Positions 1-11,666 of a stretch of DNA of 64,000 nt are shown piece after piece (position 1 is the stretch's first letter; every line of letters begins with the position of its first letter). The stretch is taken from assembly GCA_001584585.1 (NCBI GenBank), contig LSYV01000062.1:359277-423276 (forward strand), read 5' to 3'. The translations under genes and the position numbers were made by a program. The notes beneath the pieces are model-generated. The model worked only from the letters and a program-made list of their open reading frames with translations, did no database searches and was not told where the DNA came from. Source of the stretch: Gonium pectorale (taxonomy: Eukaryota > Chlorophyta > Chlorophyceae > Chlamydomonadales > Volvocaceae).

Positions 1-862
1 ACATTTCCAACTTGCTGGACGAGCTGGCGACGGACGACTTCCGCACGGACGACGGGATAGAGCTCACCCCGCAGGAGGTCTACTCCTACCTATGCCGTGT
101 CATGTACAACCGGCGAAACAAGTTCGACCCGCTGTGGAACTCGCTGGTGGTGGGCGGCGTGGAGAAGGGCGGCCAGAGCTTCCTGGGCATGGTGGGCATG
201 ATTGGCACGCACTACACGGACAGCCACGTCACCACCGGCTTCGCAAACCAGCTGGCGCGGCCGCTGTTCCGGGAGCGGCAGAGCGACGACATGTCGGAGG
301 AGGACGCCATGCACCTCATGTACGACTCCCTCAAGGTACGGCGATGGAGAGAGGGAGTGTGCTGCGAGTGGCTTGGTGCGCGGCGAGTCGGGCGAACGCC
401 GATCTGGCTCAGGAACGTGCAGGGGCCTTTTATGGCTGTGACTCGTGTAGGACCATCCGGTGTCAGGCGTCGTAATCTGCATGCAGTATCTCGGCGAGCT
501 CGCAGTATAGACGTGCTCACTCCGCGTGGAAGCTGGTGGCCGCGTCCCAGTGGGTCCTCGATTCCCAGGTTCCCAGCTGTCCGCATCTTCTGCCTTCCCC
601 GTTTCTGGTTCTCTTTTTTTTCGGACGCAGGCTGTTGGTACCCCAACTTGTTTTGGATCATGCATGGCTTCGGCTTGAGGGTTGCTCCCCTGACGACCAA
701 CCGCAGGTCTGCTATTACCGCGACAAGGTCTCCATCAACAAGTTCCAGGTCGCCAAGGTCACCGGGGAGGGCGTAAGCATCAGCGAGCCGTTCGCGCTGG
801 ACATGCGGTGGGACTACAAGCTCTTCGCGGCTCCCACCAAGTGGGCCGTGGGTGCGTGGTGA
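1..862 (+). CDS. PSMB4: 20S proteasome subunit beta type-4 (3' part)
   Basis: Non-catalytic beta subunit of the 20S proteasome core; the gene begins upstream of the window. Two exons are visible: up to 335 (donor GT at 336) and 707-862 (acceptor CCGCAG, TGA at 860-862), joined in phase 0. The first exon carries the family signature YNRRNKFDPLWNSLVVGGVE followed by FLGMVG and a residue run ending in the TGFANQLARPLFRE segment; the second starts VCYYRDKVSINKFQ, matching the C-terminal strand region of PSMB4 (xYYRDxxSxNxFQ in animals). The N-terminal pro-segment and the first strands are outside the window. The intron (336-706) carries a short repeat also found elsewhere in the window. The algal symbol would be PBG1. 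Identification rests on conserved motifs recognised by eye and is strong. Confidence 0.93.
592..621 (-). repeat. Short dispersed repeat, copy 1 (PSMB4 intron)
   Basis: On the minus strand this holds the core GAACCAGAAACGGGGAAGG preceded by an A-run. The same roughly 26-base string recurs at 9563-9589 and 57804-57829. It lies in the last intron of the proteasome gene, about 85 bases upstream of the acceptor. Confidence 0.6.
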
Positions 863-1622
863 GAAGTGCATACCACAGGTGTTCAGGTCGTGACAGAAAT
901 TGGTCGGCTGGACCAAAACGCTAAGCTGTCGCATGGAGGCTGCAGTTAGGAAGGTACGTAAGCAGTGTGCCTACGTCTGGCAGGGCTGTGCGGGCCCTTT
1001 TCTGGTGGCGCCATGCTTGGCTCGGCAGTGCAGGAGGGTCAAGGCTCCGAAGTGGGCAGTTGCTTTGTACACTAGAGCATTCTTGTGTTACTGGTAAAAG
1101 TCTGAGCGACATTAAGCGACGGCATGTACGGTGCGCTACGAGCGGCGTCGGGCCCCTGGTGGGTCGTGCGCAGCCGTGCCTGGTGCTGGCAACAAGGATG
1201 GACCGCACGCGTGGGACCGTACGCTCGACATCGCTGGTACCTTTTGTATGAATGTAATATGAGCAGTACCAATCCATGCTGCTGCATACAGTGAGGAGGG
1301 CACGTTTCAGTATACCGGTACAGCATGCGCACATGTCCAGGACATAAACCGTTTAGCCCGGACGGCTCGCACGCGCAAGAGTGCACAGCTCTATCCCAAT
1401 GTAAGCCTGTTTTCCGTTGAAGCTCTGGATGAGGAAGGAGCGAAGTGTGTACGGCACTCGTACTTTCTCTTAGAGGTGGTTGAGTACCATTCCCCGCCAT
1501 TCCATGCAGCGGGACATGTTGATCAACTAAGAAATTACACATCTATATTGCAAGTTAGGAAAATTGTAACGACGAGATAGCAGACCGCGCGGTGCTTCTG
1601 ACCTTGGTGTTGACGTGACAAC
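863..1622. other. 3' UTR of PSMB4 and intergenic spacer
   Basis: No convincing coding exon. TGTAA motifs, the usual volvocine poly(A) signal, occur at 1253-1257 and 1400-1404 on the plus strand, either of which could end the PSMB4 transcript. The remainder must hold the PF16 promoter and 5' UTR; I see no clear TATA box. Confidence 0.6.
1400..1404 (+). terminator. Candidate TGTAA poly(A) signal for PSMB4
   Basis: TGTAA about 540 bases after the stop; an alternative copy is at 1253-1257. The choice between them is inference. Confidence 0.4.
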
Positions 1623-4600
1623 ATGGCGACCCGCGCGGTGCTTCAGACGTTCGAACGATACCAGAAAGAACGTGTCGCGTTCGTGACCGCTGTCGCAGAG
1701 ATGGCGAAGAACCCACAAGTGAGAGGTTCTGCAGCTCGGCTTCTGCTTCTTGCTCGGGTTCTTATACTACCTTGGCCTGCAGAACATCGAGGCGCTCCAA
1801 CAAGCGGGCGCCATGGCGCTTCTAAGGCCGCTTCTGCTGGACAATGTCCCGAGGTCGGTGGAGGCGAAGCGTGCCTGCGTATTGGTGATTATCATGCTTT
1901 CAACTGGTCGTCTGATGCCCGCCGCTGCTGCCCGCAGTATACAACAATCGGCCGCGTTGGCGCTTGGGCGACTAGCCAATTATAGCGACGACCTCGCAGA
2001 GGCGGTTGTGCAGAACGAGATTCTGCCGCAGCTGGTGAGCACGTGGGGCAGCAGGGAGCGCGTAGCCGGGGCGCAACACCCTCACCACGCGCCCCGGCAC
2101 CCCGCCGTGTGGCACCTCGCGCTCAACCCCTTGGCATCCTCATCCATTAAACCGTGCCTGCGCCCCGTATCTACAGGTGTATTCTCTGAGCGAGCAGAAC
2201 CGGTTCTACAAGCAGGCCGCAGCCTTCTGCCTGCGTGCAGTCGCACGGCACTCACCAGAGCTGGCGCAGTCAGTCATTGACAGCGGCGCGCTGGACTCAC
2301 TGGTCACCTGCCTCGAGGAGTTTGACCCCGGCGTCAAGGAAGCTTCCGCTTGGACGCTGGGCTACATCGCGGGTCACAACGCCGAGCTAGCGCAGCAGGT
2401 GGTGGATGCGGGCGCAGTTCCGCTGCTGGTGCTGTGCGTGCAGGAGCCGGAGCTTAGCCTCAAGCGCATAGCGGCCTCAGCGCTGTCGGACATTGCCAAG
2501 CACACGCCAGAGCTGGCGCAGGCGGTGGTGGACGCGGGCGCGGTGCAGTACTTGGCACCGCTGGTGATCAACCAGGACGCCAAGCTCAAACGCCAGGTGC
2601 GGGAGAGGGAGCGGTGGAGTACAGTGGGATGTGCCGGGGCACAAGGGGCCTCCACTGGCCAGGGCATTAGGTATGTGCCACTGCAAGCTTGGGCTTCGAT
2701 GCAGCAAGCGTAGCACTAAGCGGCAATTTGCCAAGCCAAGTTAGCAAGCACGAACGCGTGTGGCGTCTTGAGCTGTTGGGGGCCTGGGGTTTCGAAATGG
2801 CGTTAAGCTTCAGGGGAACAGTGTCAGGCAGCCCGAGGAAGGCCCATGATTGCGATCCTCTTGCAGCCGTCGGACTCGGGAAACAGCTACCGAAATGGCG
2901 GCCTGGCTGGAAGGGATCATCGGAAGCGATGCCCAGACTTGGAGTCGCACATGCTGTGCAGGGGACCTCCGCACGTCCACAGCGTAACGCCGCACAACAA
3001 ACAGAGAGACAGTTTCCGGTGTTGTGCATCAAAGTGTTACCGAGGTACAAGTTTTGATAACACTTGGCATATTCGACACCTGAAGGCCTCAGCGCCTTCT
3101 GTTAGCGCACGGCGCTGCTGGCCGCCCGTGTTCCGTCATCTTGTCTCTGCGCCCTCACTGAATCTCCCGCAGGTATGCTGCGCGCTCAGCCAGATTGCCA
3201 AGCACAGCGTGGACCTGGCGGAGGTGGTGGTTGGCGCGGAGATCTTCCCCAAGATTCTCACCTGCCTCAAGTTCCCCGACGAGTTTGTCAAGAAGCACAG
3301 CGCCACGGTGGTGCGCGAAGTTGCCAAGCACACGCCCGAGTTAGCGCAGCTGGTGGTTGGCAACGGGGGTGTCGGCGCGCTGGTGGACTACATCAGTGAG
3401 TAGCGCGCCGGAAATAACCACGGCTTTCTGCTATCACGAAAGTCGCGTCGTGTATCTGTCTGTACAGCGGCACGCGTATGTTGTGGCGACCGACACATGC
3501 ATGGGCGAGAAGTATCTCCCGCCATGGCATGGGAACTGCGGGCCGAAGCTTTGCTAGATTTGCCTGGCGGCGCACACATACGATGCAAGTATGTTAATGT
3601 TGGCCGCTCACTCGTGCCCCGCAGGCGATTCCACCGGAAACAACCGGCTTCCAGGCATTATGGCGCTGGGATACATCGCCGCGTTCTCGGAGACGCTGGC
3701 GCTGTCGGTCATTGCTGAGAAGGCGCTGCCGCCGCTGGTGTCCGCGCTGAACGAGGAGTCGGAGGACCACCTCAAGAGCGCAACCGCCTGGACGCTCGGG
3801 CAGGTGGGCGGACGCAGGGAGGGCACGTGCCTAAAGATGCCTAATCTCTGTAGCGGACAAGAATAGGAGCACAAGACCGCAGCTATGCCATGACATCATT
3901 ATCAATGCAATGGCCTTCGGCACATGCCACAGGTCGGCCGGCACACGCCCGACCACGCCAAGGCGGTCGCGGACACGGGCTGCCTGGCGACGCTTGTATC
4001 ACTGGAGAGCGACGGGGCCTCGTCGGAGGACCTCAAGACCAAGTGCCGGCGCGCGCTCAAGAGCGTGATCGCCAAGCTGACACATTTGCCGGCGCTGGAT
4101 GCGCTGGTGCACCGGGCGCTACCCGAGAGCGTAATGAAGATGGTGCTGGAGCAGGTGGGACCGGGCTCGGAGCTCTCTGCCTGGTATTCTCGGGCAGCAA
4201 GTGTCCTGCCTCATGGCTTGCTAGGGGAAGACTGTACCACAGGGATTAATGGGAGCGGGTGGCTTGCAGGCAGCAGGGGCGGGTGCGAACAGCCATGTTG
4301 TGAAAGCAACGAAGGCGATGCGCCACGGCCTTCTCGCCCATGATGTTAACTGCCCATGGGTATTGCCACGCTTACGTCGCCAAGGCATTGCCACTAACAA
4401 GGCCCCAACCCTGACTCTTCATCTGCGCCCGCTGCCTCGTCGGTTCTCAGGTTGGCAAGGTGCTGGCCAACGACGCGGCCGGGCGCGCCCAGTTCGTGCA
4501 CAGCGGCGGCCTGGCGGCTGTGCAGCAAATGGCGGAGGCTCCGGGCAGCAAGCTGAAGGAGGCGGTGGAGATCATCAACAGCTGCTACCCCGAGGAGATC

Positions 4601-4681
4601 GTCAAGTACTACAGCCCCAGCTACAGCCAGCAGCTGCTCGAGAAGCTCGAGAGCATGGCAGCCACATCCACCGCCTACTGA
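1623..4681 (+). CDS. PF16: PF16/SPAG6 central-pair armadillo protein
   Basis: Axonemal protein of the C1 central-pair microtubule, needed for central-pair stability and ciliary motility. Eight exons: 1623-1718, 1783-1853, 1938-2034, 2177-2596, 3173-3395, 3625-3803, 3933-4154, 4451-4681. All introns are GT-AG and phases join to a 512-residue protein, close to the roughly 510 residues of SPAG6. The start MATRAVLQTFERYQKERVAF fits the family N-terminus. Armadillo repeats follow one another: IQQSAALALGRLANYS, KQAAAFCLRAVARHSPELAQ, LSDIAKHTPELAQAVVDAG, LSQIAKHSVDLAEVVV, and the tail EEIVKYYSPSYSQQLLEKLE is diagnostic. The ATG follows ACAAC, a good algal context. No break or missing repeat is visible. 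Expression with other cilia genes is expected from the family, not shown here. Confidence 0.97.
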
Positions 4682-5374
4682 GGGTGTGGGGTGCAACTGG
4701 GTCGGTGTTACATACGAGGGGAAAGGGGCCGGGCGGGAATGGGGCATGTGCAAGTGTGCAGGCGGGTGACCGGCAGGTTAGCACGGCCCACCTTGCGTCG
4801 ACAGTCGCCGCGGCAGCTGCCGCTGCTGCATGACCCCCCAGCGTGCGAACGGCTGGTAACTGCAACGCGCGTGGGTGTGATGCTTAGTCCGTCAGCACAT
4901 GGCTGGCTGCTGAGGTCTGCGATTTGGAGGACGTCGGGTACGTTGCCAAGTTGGAGGCTGGCGCCACATGGGTGGTGCCTGGCCGGGATGCTGGCACATC
5001 GAGGTTGTGCATGTGTGCGTGTGTCTGCGCGTTGTGACTGATGCACTTGAGAGAACTGAGACACATTATGGATCATTGCCACGTCCTGGCTGGTCGGGGC
5101 CTCGTGACCTGCCAGGCACTCGTGTATGCAGTGTGCGAACCAGCCGGCGGCTGCGTACCGGTATAGCCCACCTGTCCTGGCATGGCCAGGTGTGGCGCTT
5201 TGGGTCAGTTGTGCCCACGACGGCGCATGGTAGGAGCGAGAATCCGTGGCGGGGAACACGGCGGTCGCTTACTACACGAATGCCTCCGCAACGGACTCTG
5301 TACAGTGCAGGGGAAGCAGTGGCTAAAAGCGACTGCGATGAAAGTGGAGGCCCCGCCGAAGGGCAAGGGCGCTC

Positions 5375-5379
5375 TGTAA
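5375..5379 (+). terminator. Candidate TGTAA poly(A) signal for PF16
   Basis: TGTAA followed by an A/T-rich stretch, about 695 bases past the PF16 stop. Confidence 0.5.
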
Positions 5380-5438
5380 ATATAGATAACCACTCATTGC
5401 CCGGGACGAACGTCACATGCCTTGTTCTATATCCGCCC

Positions 5439-5495
5439 GCCCTACTGCAAACGCCGCGCCTTCGGGCGTGTGTGGCCGTACAGGCGGGCTCCCTC
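5439..5495 (+). repeat. Dispersed repeat family, copy 1
   Basis: Contains a GCCCTACTGCAAACGCCG start and a CCTTCGGGCGTGTGTGGCC core. Related stretches lie at 40320-40385 (plus) and at 11562-11600 and 11667-11715 (minus). Probably a relic of a low-copy mobile element; no terminal repeats or ORF were found. Confidence 0.5.
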
Positions 5496-6064
5496 TTTCT
5501 GTGCAGGATTCTCTTTTTTCTGCGCCCTTCCAGCCGTACCCGACCGAAGTTGTTGACGGCATCGGCAAGCCTTCATGACAGGACCACGACGTTCCTGTGC
5601 AGACCTTTGCCATGGGTGCCGGTGAGAACAAATGCGGAACGCGACTGCGATGCTACATCTAGTTCGGGCCGCGCGGCAGGGTAAACTGGGCCACACTTGC
5701 TTGCAGCTCGCCCGGGACATGTATTCACCGGTGTAGGATGCTGCATGGATTGCTCCCTTCCCTCTCACGCCGACGGCACTCGATCCTACCTACGGTCTGC
5801 GTGCGCCCGCTACACCAGTCGTGGCATGCAATGCCAGGCTCCCATCCTAATCAAATATAGCACCTGCAGCCGCAGTAAGTACCAACCATGACGCGAATCT
5901 TCCTCCGCAAACCAACGTGACCCCACCAGCATGTATCAGGAACGCATGGACATCACCTTGCCCACAACATCCGCGCGCGAAGCGCGGACATGGCCGCACC
6001 AACCGTTTTGCGCAACGCAATAGCGGCGTAGCCAGACTCCAAACCCAAACAAGCTTCAGCCAGC

Positions 6065-8272
6065 CTAAACTGCCTCTTCCGTCCGCGCCTTCTTGGCATT
6101 CTCCTTGCCCTCACTGCGCGGTGCCGGCGCCTCCCCGGCCTCCCCGCCGGCAGTGCCCGCCTTGTCGCCCTCACTGGCGGGTGACGGCCCTCCGCTGTTG
6201 AGCATGTCGCCCAAGGTCCGCTTGCCCGTCGCCGACGGCGCTGCTGCTGCTGCGGCCGCGCCCGCCTCCGCCGGCTGCTGCGCCTGCGTGGCGGCGGCGG
6301 CCGTGGGCTGCAGGGTGATGCGCTTGGTGCCGCGTCCCACGACGCCGAGGGAGACTGGCTGCGCGGCCGAGGCAGGCTTGGACGGCGCCGAGAAGGCGTT
6401 GGAGAGCGTAGCCGCGACGGCGCCGGTGGGGTCGCCGCCGAGACTGCTTGCCTTCATGAATGCCTCTCTGCAGGCACGAAGGAAGCCAGGATGTACATCG
6501 GGGTTGCAGTCGAGTGAGGAGAAGGCAAAGCCTGATTGTCCGTAACGCTCGCATCGTTCGGGCTGCCCCGGAAGACAGGGTGCAACGAGGAAGCCAAACA
6601 CAGCAGGCTCATGTGCACTGCATGCGAAATTACGCAAGGTGCCCTACTGAGCGGTGCTCAATGGGATAGGATGGCCATCCGGTTACTGGATGGCACGTGA
6701 CTTCGGGGCCCTCTGGACATATGGGTCATGACATCAACTTTGCCAACCGGCCACAGCCACGACCGCCTCGCCGCCCACCTGAGCGCCTCCTTGAGCGAGT
6801 TGTTGTGCTTGATGGTGTCGCGCAGCCCCTCGCAATTGTGCTGCAGCTCCCCCATGACCGACCGCAGGTCATCCACCGTGGCCTGCAGCTTGCGGCCCTC
6901 CTCCTCCGCCGCCTCGCCGCCCGAGCCGTCCGTGGGCAGCGCCGCCAGTTTTTCCTCCAGCTCGGCCATGGCGGCTGACAGGGAGGCTGTGGCGGCCTCC
7001 GTCAGCTTGAGCGCCTCCTCGGGCTGCTCCAGGTAGGTGAGCGACACGGACAGCGTGTACTGCACCTCGGCCAGGCGGCGCTTGTTGGGCGGCTGCATGG
7101 CTTGCATGTGCTCAATGCTCTTCTTGTAGAGCTCGACTGCGGGGGGCGGGTAGGGCGTCCGGGGAGGAAGGGTGTTCAAGGGAAGTGGGTCAGTGATTGG
7201 CAGAGAGTGGAGTTCTTCCCGCCGCTACCTGAGCTGTACATTCAGCGCTGCGGCTATGGGCGGGGGCGTTCGTGAGGGATGACGCACGTGGAGATGATGC
7301 AGGAGGATTGGATACACACCCAGTGCTTCCACGTCCAAGTCTAGTCATGGCTGTAAATCCCCATTTCCGGCGCAGACGCGAGCGCGCAACGCAGCGCACC
7401 TGCGTCGTCAAAGCGCTCCTGCTCCGAGGCGATGTCCGCCAGGGCCTTGTGTACCTCGGCCAGCTTCTCGTGGTTCTCGGGGTCCTTCTTCTTGTAGATG
7501 ACGTGCGACAGCTCAATCATCTCCCAGGCAAGCTTCATGTCGTCAGAGCCCACGCCGTCCGAATCATTGCCCTCGCCCTCCTCGCCCTCCTCGCCGTCTG
7601 CACCCTCCTCACCACCCTCCTCGCCGCCCTCGCCGGCTTGCCCGCCCTCCTCAGCGCTGGCCCCGCCCTCCTCGCCGTCCTGTTGCCCGCCTTGGCCACT
7701 GGGGTCCTCCTTTGGAACACCGCTTTCGGCATCGGGCACGGGATCGGCGCTTGGCTTGGCGGCAGCCTCTGAGGGAGGCAGGCGGTCGGGGAGGAGCATC
7801 GGGGCCAGTGGCCAGGGCACTAGTTCCTGCCGCTATGGCTCCCCTGCGACGTAGACCACGCACGCAATCCCAAGTCCCAGCCACGACGGCTACAAAGCCC
7901 ACCTTGGGCGCTGGCTTCGGGCTTCGTCTCCTCCGCGGCAGCACCGGGCTCGGACGAGGGTCCGGCCCCGTCCTGGCCGGTGCCGGCAGCCGCTGGCTGC
8001 TGCACAGTGGTCTGCGTGCGCCCCAGCGCATCCGTAGAGTTTCGGGCTACCTCAAAGAGTGCGATGCCATAGTACATGTACACAGGCGCGCACTCGACTG
8101 CATCGGCCCCGTATTGCTTCTCGAAGGCGCGCACAGCCGAGCAGAGAAGCTCCACGGCCCTATCAGGCTCGTCGTCAATGAGCTTTTTGCCTTCCTGCAG
8201 GTTCTTCTCGGCTTGTTCGAGCTCCTCCTTCGAAATGCCCTTGGGGACAGCTTCCGGCGCTTCGCCCGCCAT
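6065..8272 (-). CDS. NASP: NASP/Sim3/Hif1-type histone H3 chaperone (SHNi-TPR)
   Basis: Histone-binding nuclear chaperone that escorts H3 (with H4). Four exons on the minus strand: 8272-7903, 7768-7400, 7136-6779, 6467-6065, phases consistent, 499 residues. ATG at 8272 begins MAGEAPEAVPKGISKEELEQ. TPR segments: KNLQEGKKLIDDEPDRAVEL in exon 1, WEMIELSHVIYKKKDPENHE then LAEVHKALADIASEQERFDD in exon 2, and VELYKKSIEHMQ plus LAEVQYTLSVSLTYLEQPEE in exon 3. As in animal NASP, an acidic Glu/Gly/Asp-rich block (exon 2) interrupts the TPRs; a Leu/Glu coiled coil (exon 3) precedes a basic/Ala-rich C-terminus ending KENAKKARTEEAV, a likely nuclear signal. It sits head to head with the 127-residue gene at 8617. 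Family assignment is strong; the exact orthologue name is inference. Confidence 0.9.
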
Positions 8273-8412
8273 ACTGCGCAAGCTGATAATGTAGTTGTGT
8301 TAACGCCGTCCGCGGAGGCTGTCCTGCCTCACTGCGCACAGTTTTCAAATTTAAGTCAGAGCGCAAAAGATGTCCGCGATTGAGCACGACTAGAAAGCGT
8401 AAGTGCACATGA

Positions 8413-8460
8413 GGATTGGTATAATAGCAGGATTGGTAAAATAGCAGGATTGTATAAAGG
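8413..8460 (+). repeat. Triplicated 17-base TATA-containing element
   Basis: Units GGATTGGTATAATAGCA (8413-8429), GGATTGGTAAAATAGCA (8430-8446) and a shortened GGATTGTATAAAGG (8447-8460). The last holds TATAAA at 8453-8458, well placed for transcription of the gene starting at 8617. Confidence 0.7.
8453..8458 (+). promoter_or_regulatory. TATA box of the 127-aa gene
   Basis: TATAAA about 160 bases before the ATG at 8617; a start near 8485 would give a 5' UTR of about 130 bases. Confidence 0.55.
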
Positions 8461-8616
8461 AGACCAGGAATCCAGTTCGGCAGTTGTCGTGCGGCGGCAC
8501 TTTGTTAGTTCGTCCCTCATATCACCGTATCATGGACGGAAGTGAAGTGCCACTATCAAAGGAACCTGGAAGACCTCGCCGAGAAGACCCCATCCCTTTT
8601 TGGCAGTGACGCAACA

Positions 8617-10757
8617 ATGGTGAGGGCGTGCCCGTCAGGAGTTCATATCAGTGCTAGGATGCCACTTGCTGCTGATTTTACTGCCGGCGACACTCTCACC
8701 GCGACGTCGCCTAAACGCGAATGAACAGGCTCCCACCAAAGAGCTCAAGCCCCCGCCCGAGCTTGTCGACGCCATTCAACAAAGCGAAGACATGACGGTG
8801 AGTCCGCACTGTGATGTGCATTACCTCCGGCCCACCGGGAAGCGCGGGGCTGTTGGGTGATCTAAGGTGTCCCGCGGGTCACCACCGGTGAGGTCATCCT
8901 GCAAACTTACATTCCCCCGCAAGACAAGGCACTTGCAATTCCTATTAGCTCTATTGTTAAATCCTATCCATGGCGCTTGATTGCAAAAGCGGCTGCCGCG
9001 TGCCGGCCACCTGCCCAGACAACTGAGTTGCTGCCCTGTGATTCGGACGCAATCTACACCCTCATCATCGTGGCTGGCCGTTCATTGCCCGCTCGTGCGT
9101 CCTGTGCGAATGCACCGCATGGCCATCATCAGGCGCCGTCGGAGTTCACGGCGGGCAGCGAGTTCGGCAGCGACGTGCCGCGCGCCATCCGCAACCGGTT
9201 GATGCACGAGGAGCCGCAAAAGATGAGCAAGGAGGAGGGCAACGAGGAGCAACTGGGGCAGAACGCCGCGAACAAGCTAGAGCTCAAGGTGCGTGCAGGG
9301 CAGGGGTGGCCGTGTATTGGGCATGCAAGGGCTCTGCAGGGGTTGGCCGTTCCACTCACAACGACGCACGGGGTGGGGCGCTCGCGCACACAGTCCGGTT
9401 CTCCGGGGCACAGGTGGGGACGCCGCATGGGGGGGGGGCTGTGGCCTTCATCACTGCCTTCGTTGCTCCAGCGCGCAAGTTCAAGCTAGTCCATTGAACC
9501 ACGCGCCATCCCATCCACGGTGCCCTGCCATCCGCGCTCATCATGCCGACATGATGGCAGTGAAAAAGAGAACCAGAAACGGGGAAGGCAGTGACGTGCT
9601 TCCTGGGACTTACACGCGCACGGCCGGCACTGCTTGTGTTCTCAAAAAACAAGAGAAACATGCACAGAAAGTGGAAGCCCGGTCATGGTCTTGTTCTCCT
9701 CATCCAAATCATCGTGCTTTGTCCGACTGAAGCGACTCAGCCCTCTCTGCACCCCCTCCTTTCGCCGTCATAAACACGCGCCGTCTTCACCGTTCGACGT
9801 CTACCGTCGGGCACCACCTTGCTGCCTTCGCATCCAACGCAACCGACCCGACGACGGTCCCCACGTCACCACCTGGTGTTGTGGTCGACCATGAACACAG
9901 GAGCACATGAAGGAGGTAAACGCAACTGCGAGGGGCATGGGAGAAGAGGTCGCAAGGCGTTCCGCCTAGGGAAGCAGGAGGGGTGGGTGCAGTTGAACCC
10001 GGGGCGGGGCTACGAACGTGTTGCGCTCTGAAGGTAGAACGCAAGGGCTCGGCGACCGCCCCTCCACAGCAGCATCAGCGCAAGGGAAAGCGCCGGGCGC
10101 CGGCGCCTCGGCCGGTGCGCGACCGGCCACCGCCAATATGCGTTGCGAGCGTCGTGGGGATAGGTCTCGCGTCTGTAAGCGGCAGCCTTCGTCCTTGCCG
10201 GCCTGTGCCAACGGCCCCTCGCCACGATGCACTGCTCCCTCGCGTCCCGGATCGCTACGGCGGCGACAGCTGCGGTGCTCGTGCTGCGGAGCACGGCTCT
10301 TCTGAGGCTCCCCCCTGCTGTCGCCCCATTAGTAACATCTCTGCGCGTCTCGCCTGTGGACGTATTGCCGCAAACGTCACTAGTTCGCTGCCCGTGCTGC
10401 TTGGTGCGCTCCCGACCGTTGGTGGATCCGCCTGCGGCCCATTCACTTCTCCCCGCCCGTCTCCGGTCCGCGCCCCGTCACCTCCCTCTCATCTGCTGCT
10501 TCCGCTCGTCCAAGTGTCGGCGGATCTTCAATGGATCTGTGCCCTTTGGTTTCAGAAGCCTGCCTGCGGCTGTGCATTCCCTACTACACCCGCGTCCCTA
10601 GGTCCGGATGATGCAGTACGACAAGGAGCGCCATGACCGCTACGACCGCAGCCACCCGGGAGGAGGGCACGGCGGCCAGGGCGACGCGGGCACCACGCAC
10701 AGCCAGATGGCCACGCGCGGAGAGGGCGGCGGCCGCATGCGGTACGGCCACGACTGA
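8617..10757 (+). CDS. Small hydrophilic protein of unknown function (127 aa)
   Basis: I do not recognise the family. Best model: exon 1 coding part is only the ATG (8617-8619, CAACAATGG, then GTGAGG donor), exon 2 8729-8797, exon 3 9133-9288, exon 4 10602-10757. All joins are phase 0 with GT-AG borders, including a canonical GTGAGT after exon 2. The upstream sequence of exon 1 has stops in this frame, so the ATG-only exon is required unless an undetected exon exists. The product starts MAPTKELKPPPELVDAIQQS, is rich in Glu, Lys, Gln and Met in the middle (LMHEEPQKMSKEEGNEEQLG), then His/Gly/Arg-rich (YDKERHDRYDRSHPGGGHGG). No signal peptide or membrane segment; it looks largely disordered. The last intron is long (about 1.3 kb) and holds a short dispersed repeat. 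Confidence 0.65.
9563..9589 (+). repeat. Short dispersed repeat, copy 2
   Basis: Exact copy of the core GAACCAGAAACGGGGAAGG, in the last intron of the 127-residue gene. Confidence 0.6.
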
Positions 10758-10916
10758 GCGGCATCAACGAGGGTAGAGCCGGGCAGCAGTAGAGAGTGTG
10801 GAGCTTGGCGAGAGCAGGCGGGGCTATAATCGTGCAGGGCTGCCGCTAAATGGCGGGCTTGGCGCCAGAGTCATGTCCCTTCGCCTGGGACTGGCGGTTG
10901 GGGGCTGCGTTCGCTC

Positions 10917-10921
10917 TGTAA
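10917..10921 (+). terminator. Candidate TGTAA poly(A) signal of the 127-aa gene
   Basis: TGTAA 160 bases after the stop codon, followed by a T/G-rich stretch. Confidence 0.6.
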
Positions 10922-11561
10922 ATGTGTGCGCACGCGGGTTGTGATGCCGAGCGTGGGCACAGACAGGAGGAGGTCGCGCCGAAACGTACGCGCTCATCGA
11001 ATTCTATTGGAGCCGAAGCCGGGGCGTGTGTTTAGCATGTTTGTTTGCCGCAGGGATGCTAGCAGGGCGATGGGCATCTTTCAGTTTTCGGGACACGCCC
11101 TGGAATGGGCGTTGGACTGGGCCGGGGGCGGATGGCGGCGGGCACCGGATGGGACCCGTGGGAGGTGGGACAGACTTCCGCGCCCATGCCTGCTGAGATC
11201 GCATGGGTGGGCGCGGCGAAAGCGACGGAAAGTCGCTGCGATGTGCGGTAGCTGTTGCATGTCAAGCAGAAATCAAGGAAGTTGGGCGTGGAGGTTGTGT
11301 GGGTGAAGGGACATGTGCGCTAACGCGAAGCCTGTAACTGCATGTAGGGCGGACTCGTCGAATGAATATGTGGTGGTGCCCGATTGATGAAAGCAACTAC
11401 CCCGCCGTGATAGCTGTACGTCCTGTGGCCGGAAACCTGCTAAACCTCCTGCTGGCAGCACAGCCCTCAATTGATGTACAGTGTGGTCTACTTGAACTAA
11501 GTAGATGCTTTTACTGGCTCTGCAGCACCTCGATCAAAGCAACACAAACACAGGGAAGGCC

Positions 11562-11600
11562 ACATCTACGGCCATACACACCCGAAGGTCATCACCCCTT
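11562..11600 (-). repeat. Dispersed repeat family, copy 2
   Basis: Minus strand carries CCTTCGGGTGTGTATGGCC, the family core. Confidence 0.45.
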
Positions 11601-11666
11601 CGACTACCTCGGAAACTGGGTCCCACAACGACATCATCACTTTCGCGCTTACGCTCGTCGTATGCG

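Larger units (their letters stand above)
4682..6064. other. PF16 3' UTR and intergenic spacer
   Basis: No supported exon. A TGTAA at 5375-5379 is the best PF16 poly(A) signal, giving a 3' UTR near 700 bases. One copy of a dispersed repeat lies at 5439-5495. The right part is downstream of the convergent NASP gene. Short ORFs here lack codon bias or family similarity. Confidence 0.6.
8273..8616. promoter_or_regulatory. Bidirectional spacer between NASP and the 127-aa gene
   Basis: 344 bases separate two divergent start codons. It carries three tandem 14-17-base AT-rich units at 8413-8460, the last with a clean TATA box. The 5' UTRs of both genes must lie here. Confidence 0.6.
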
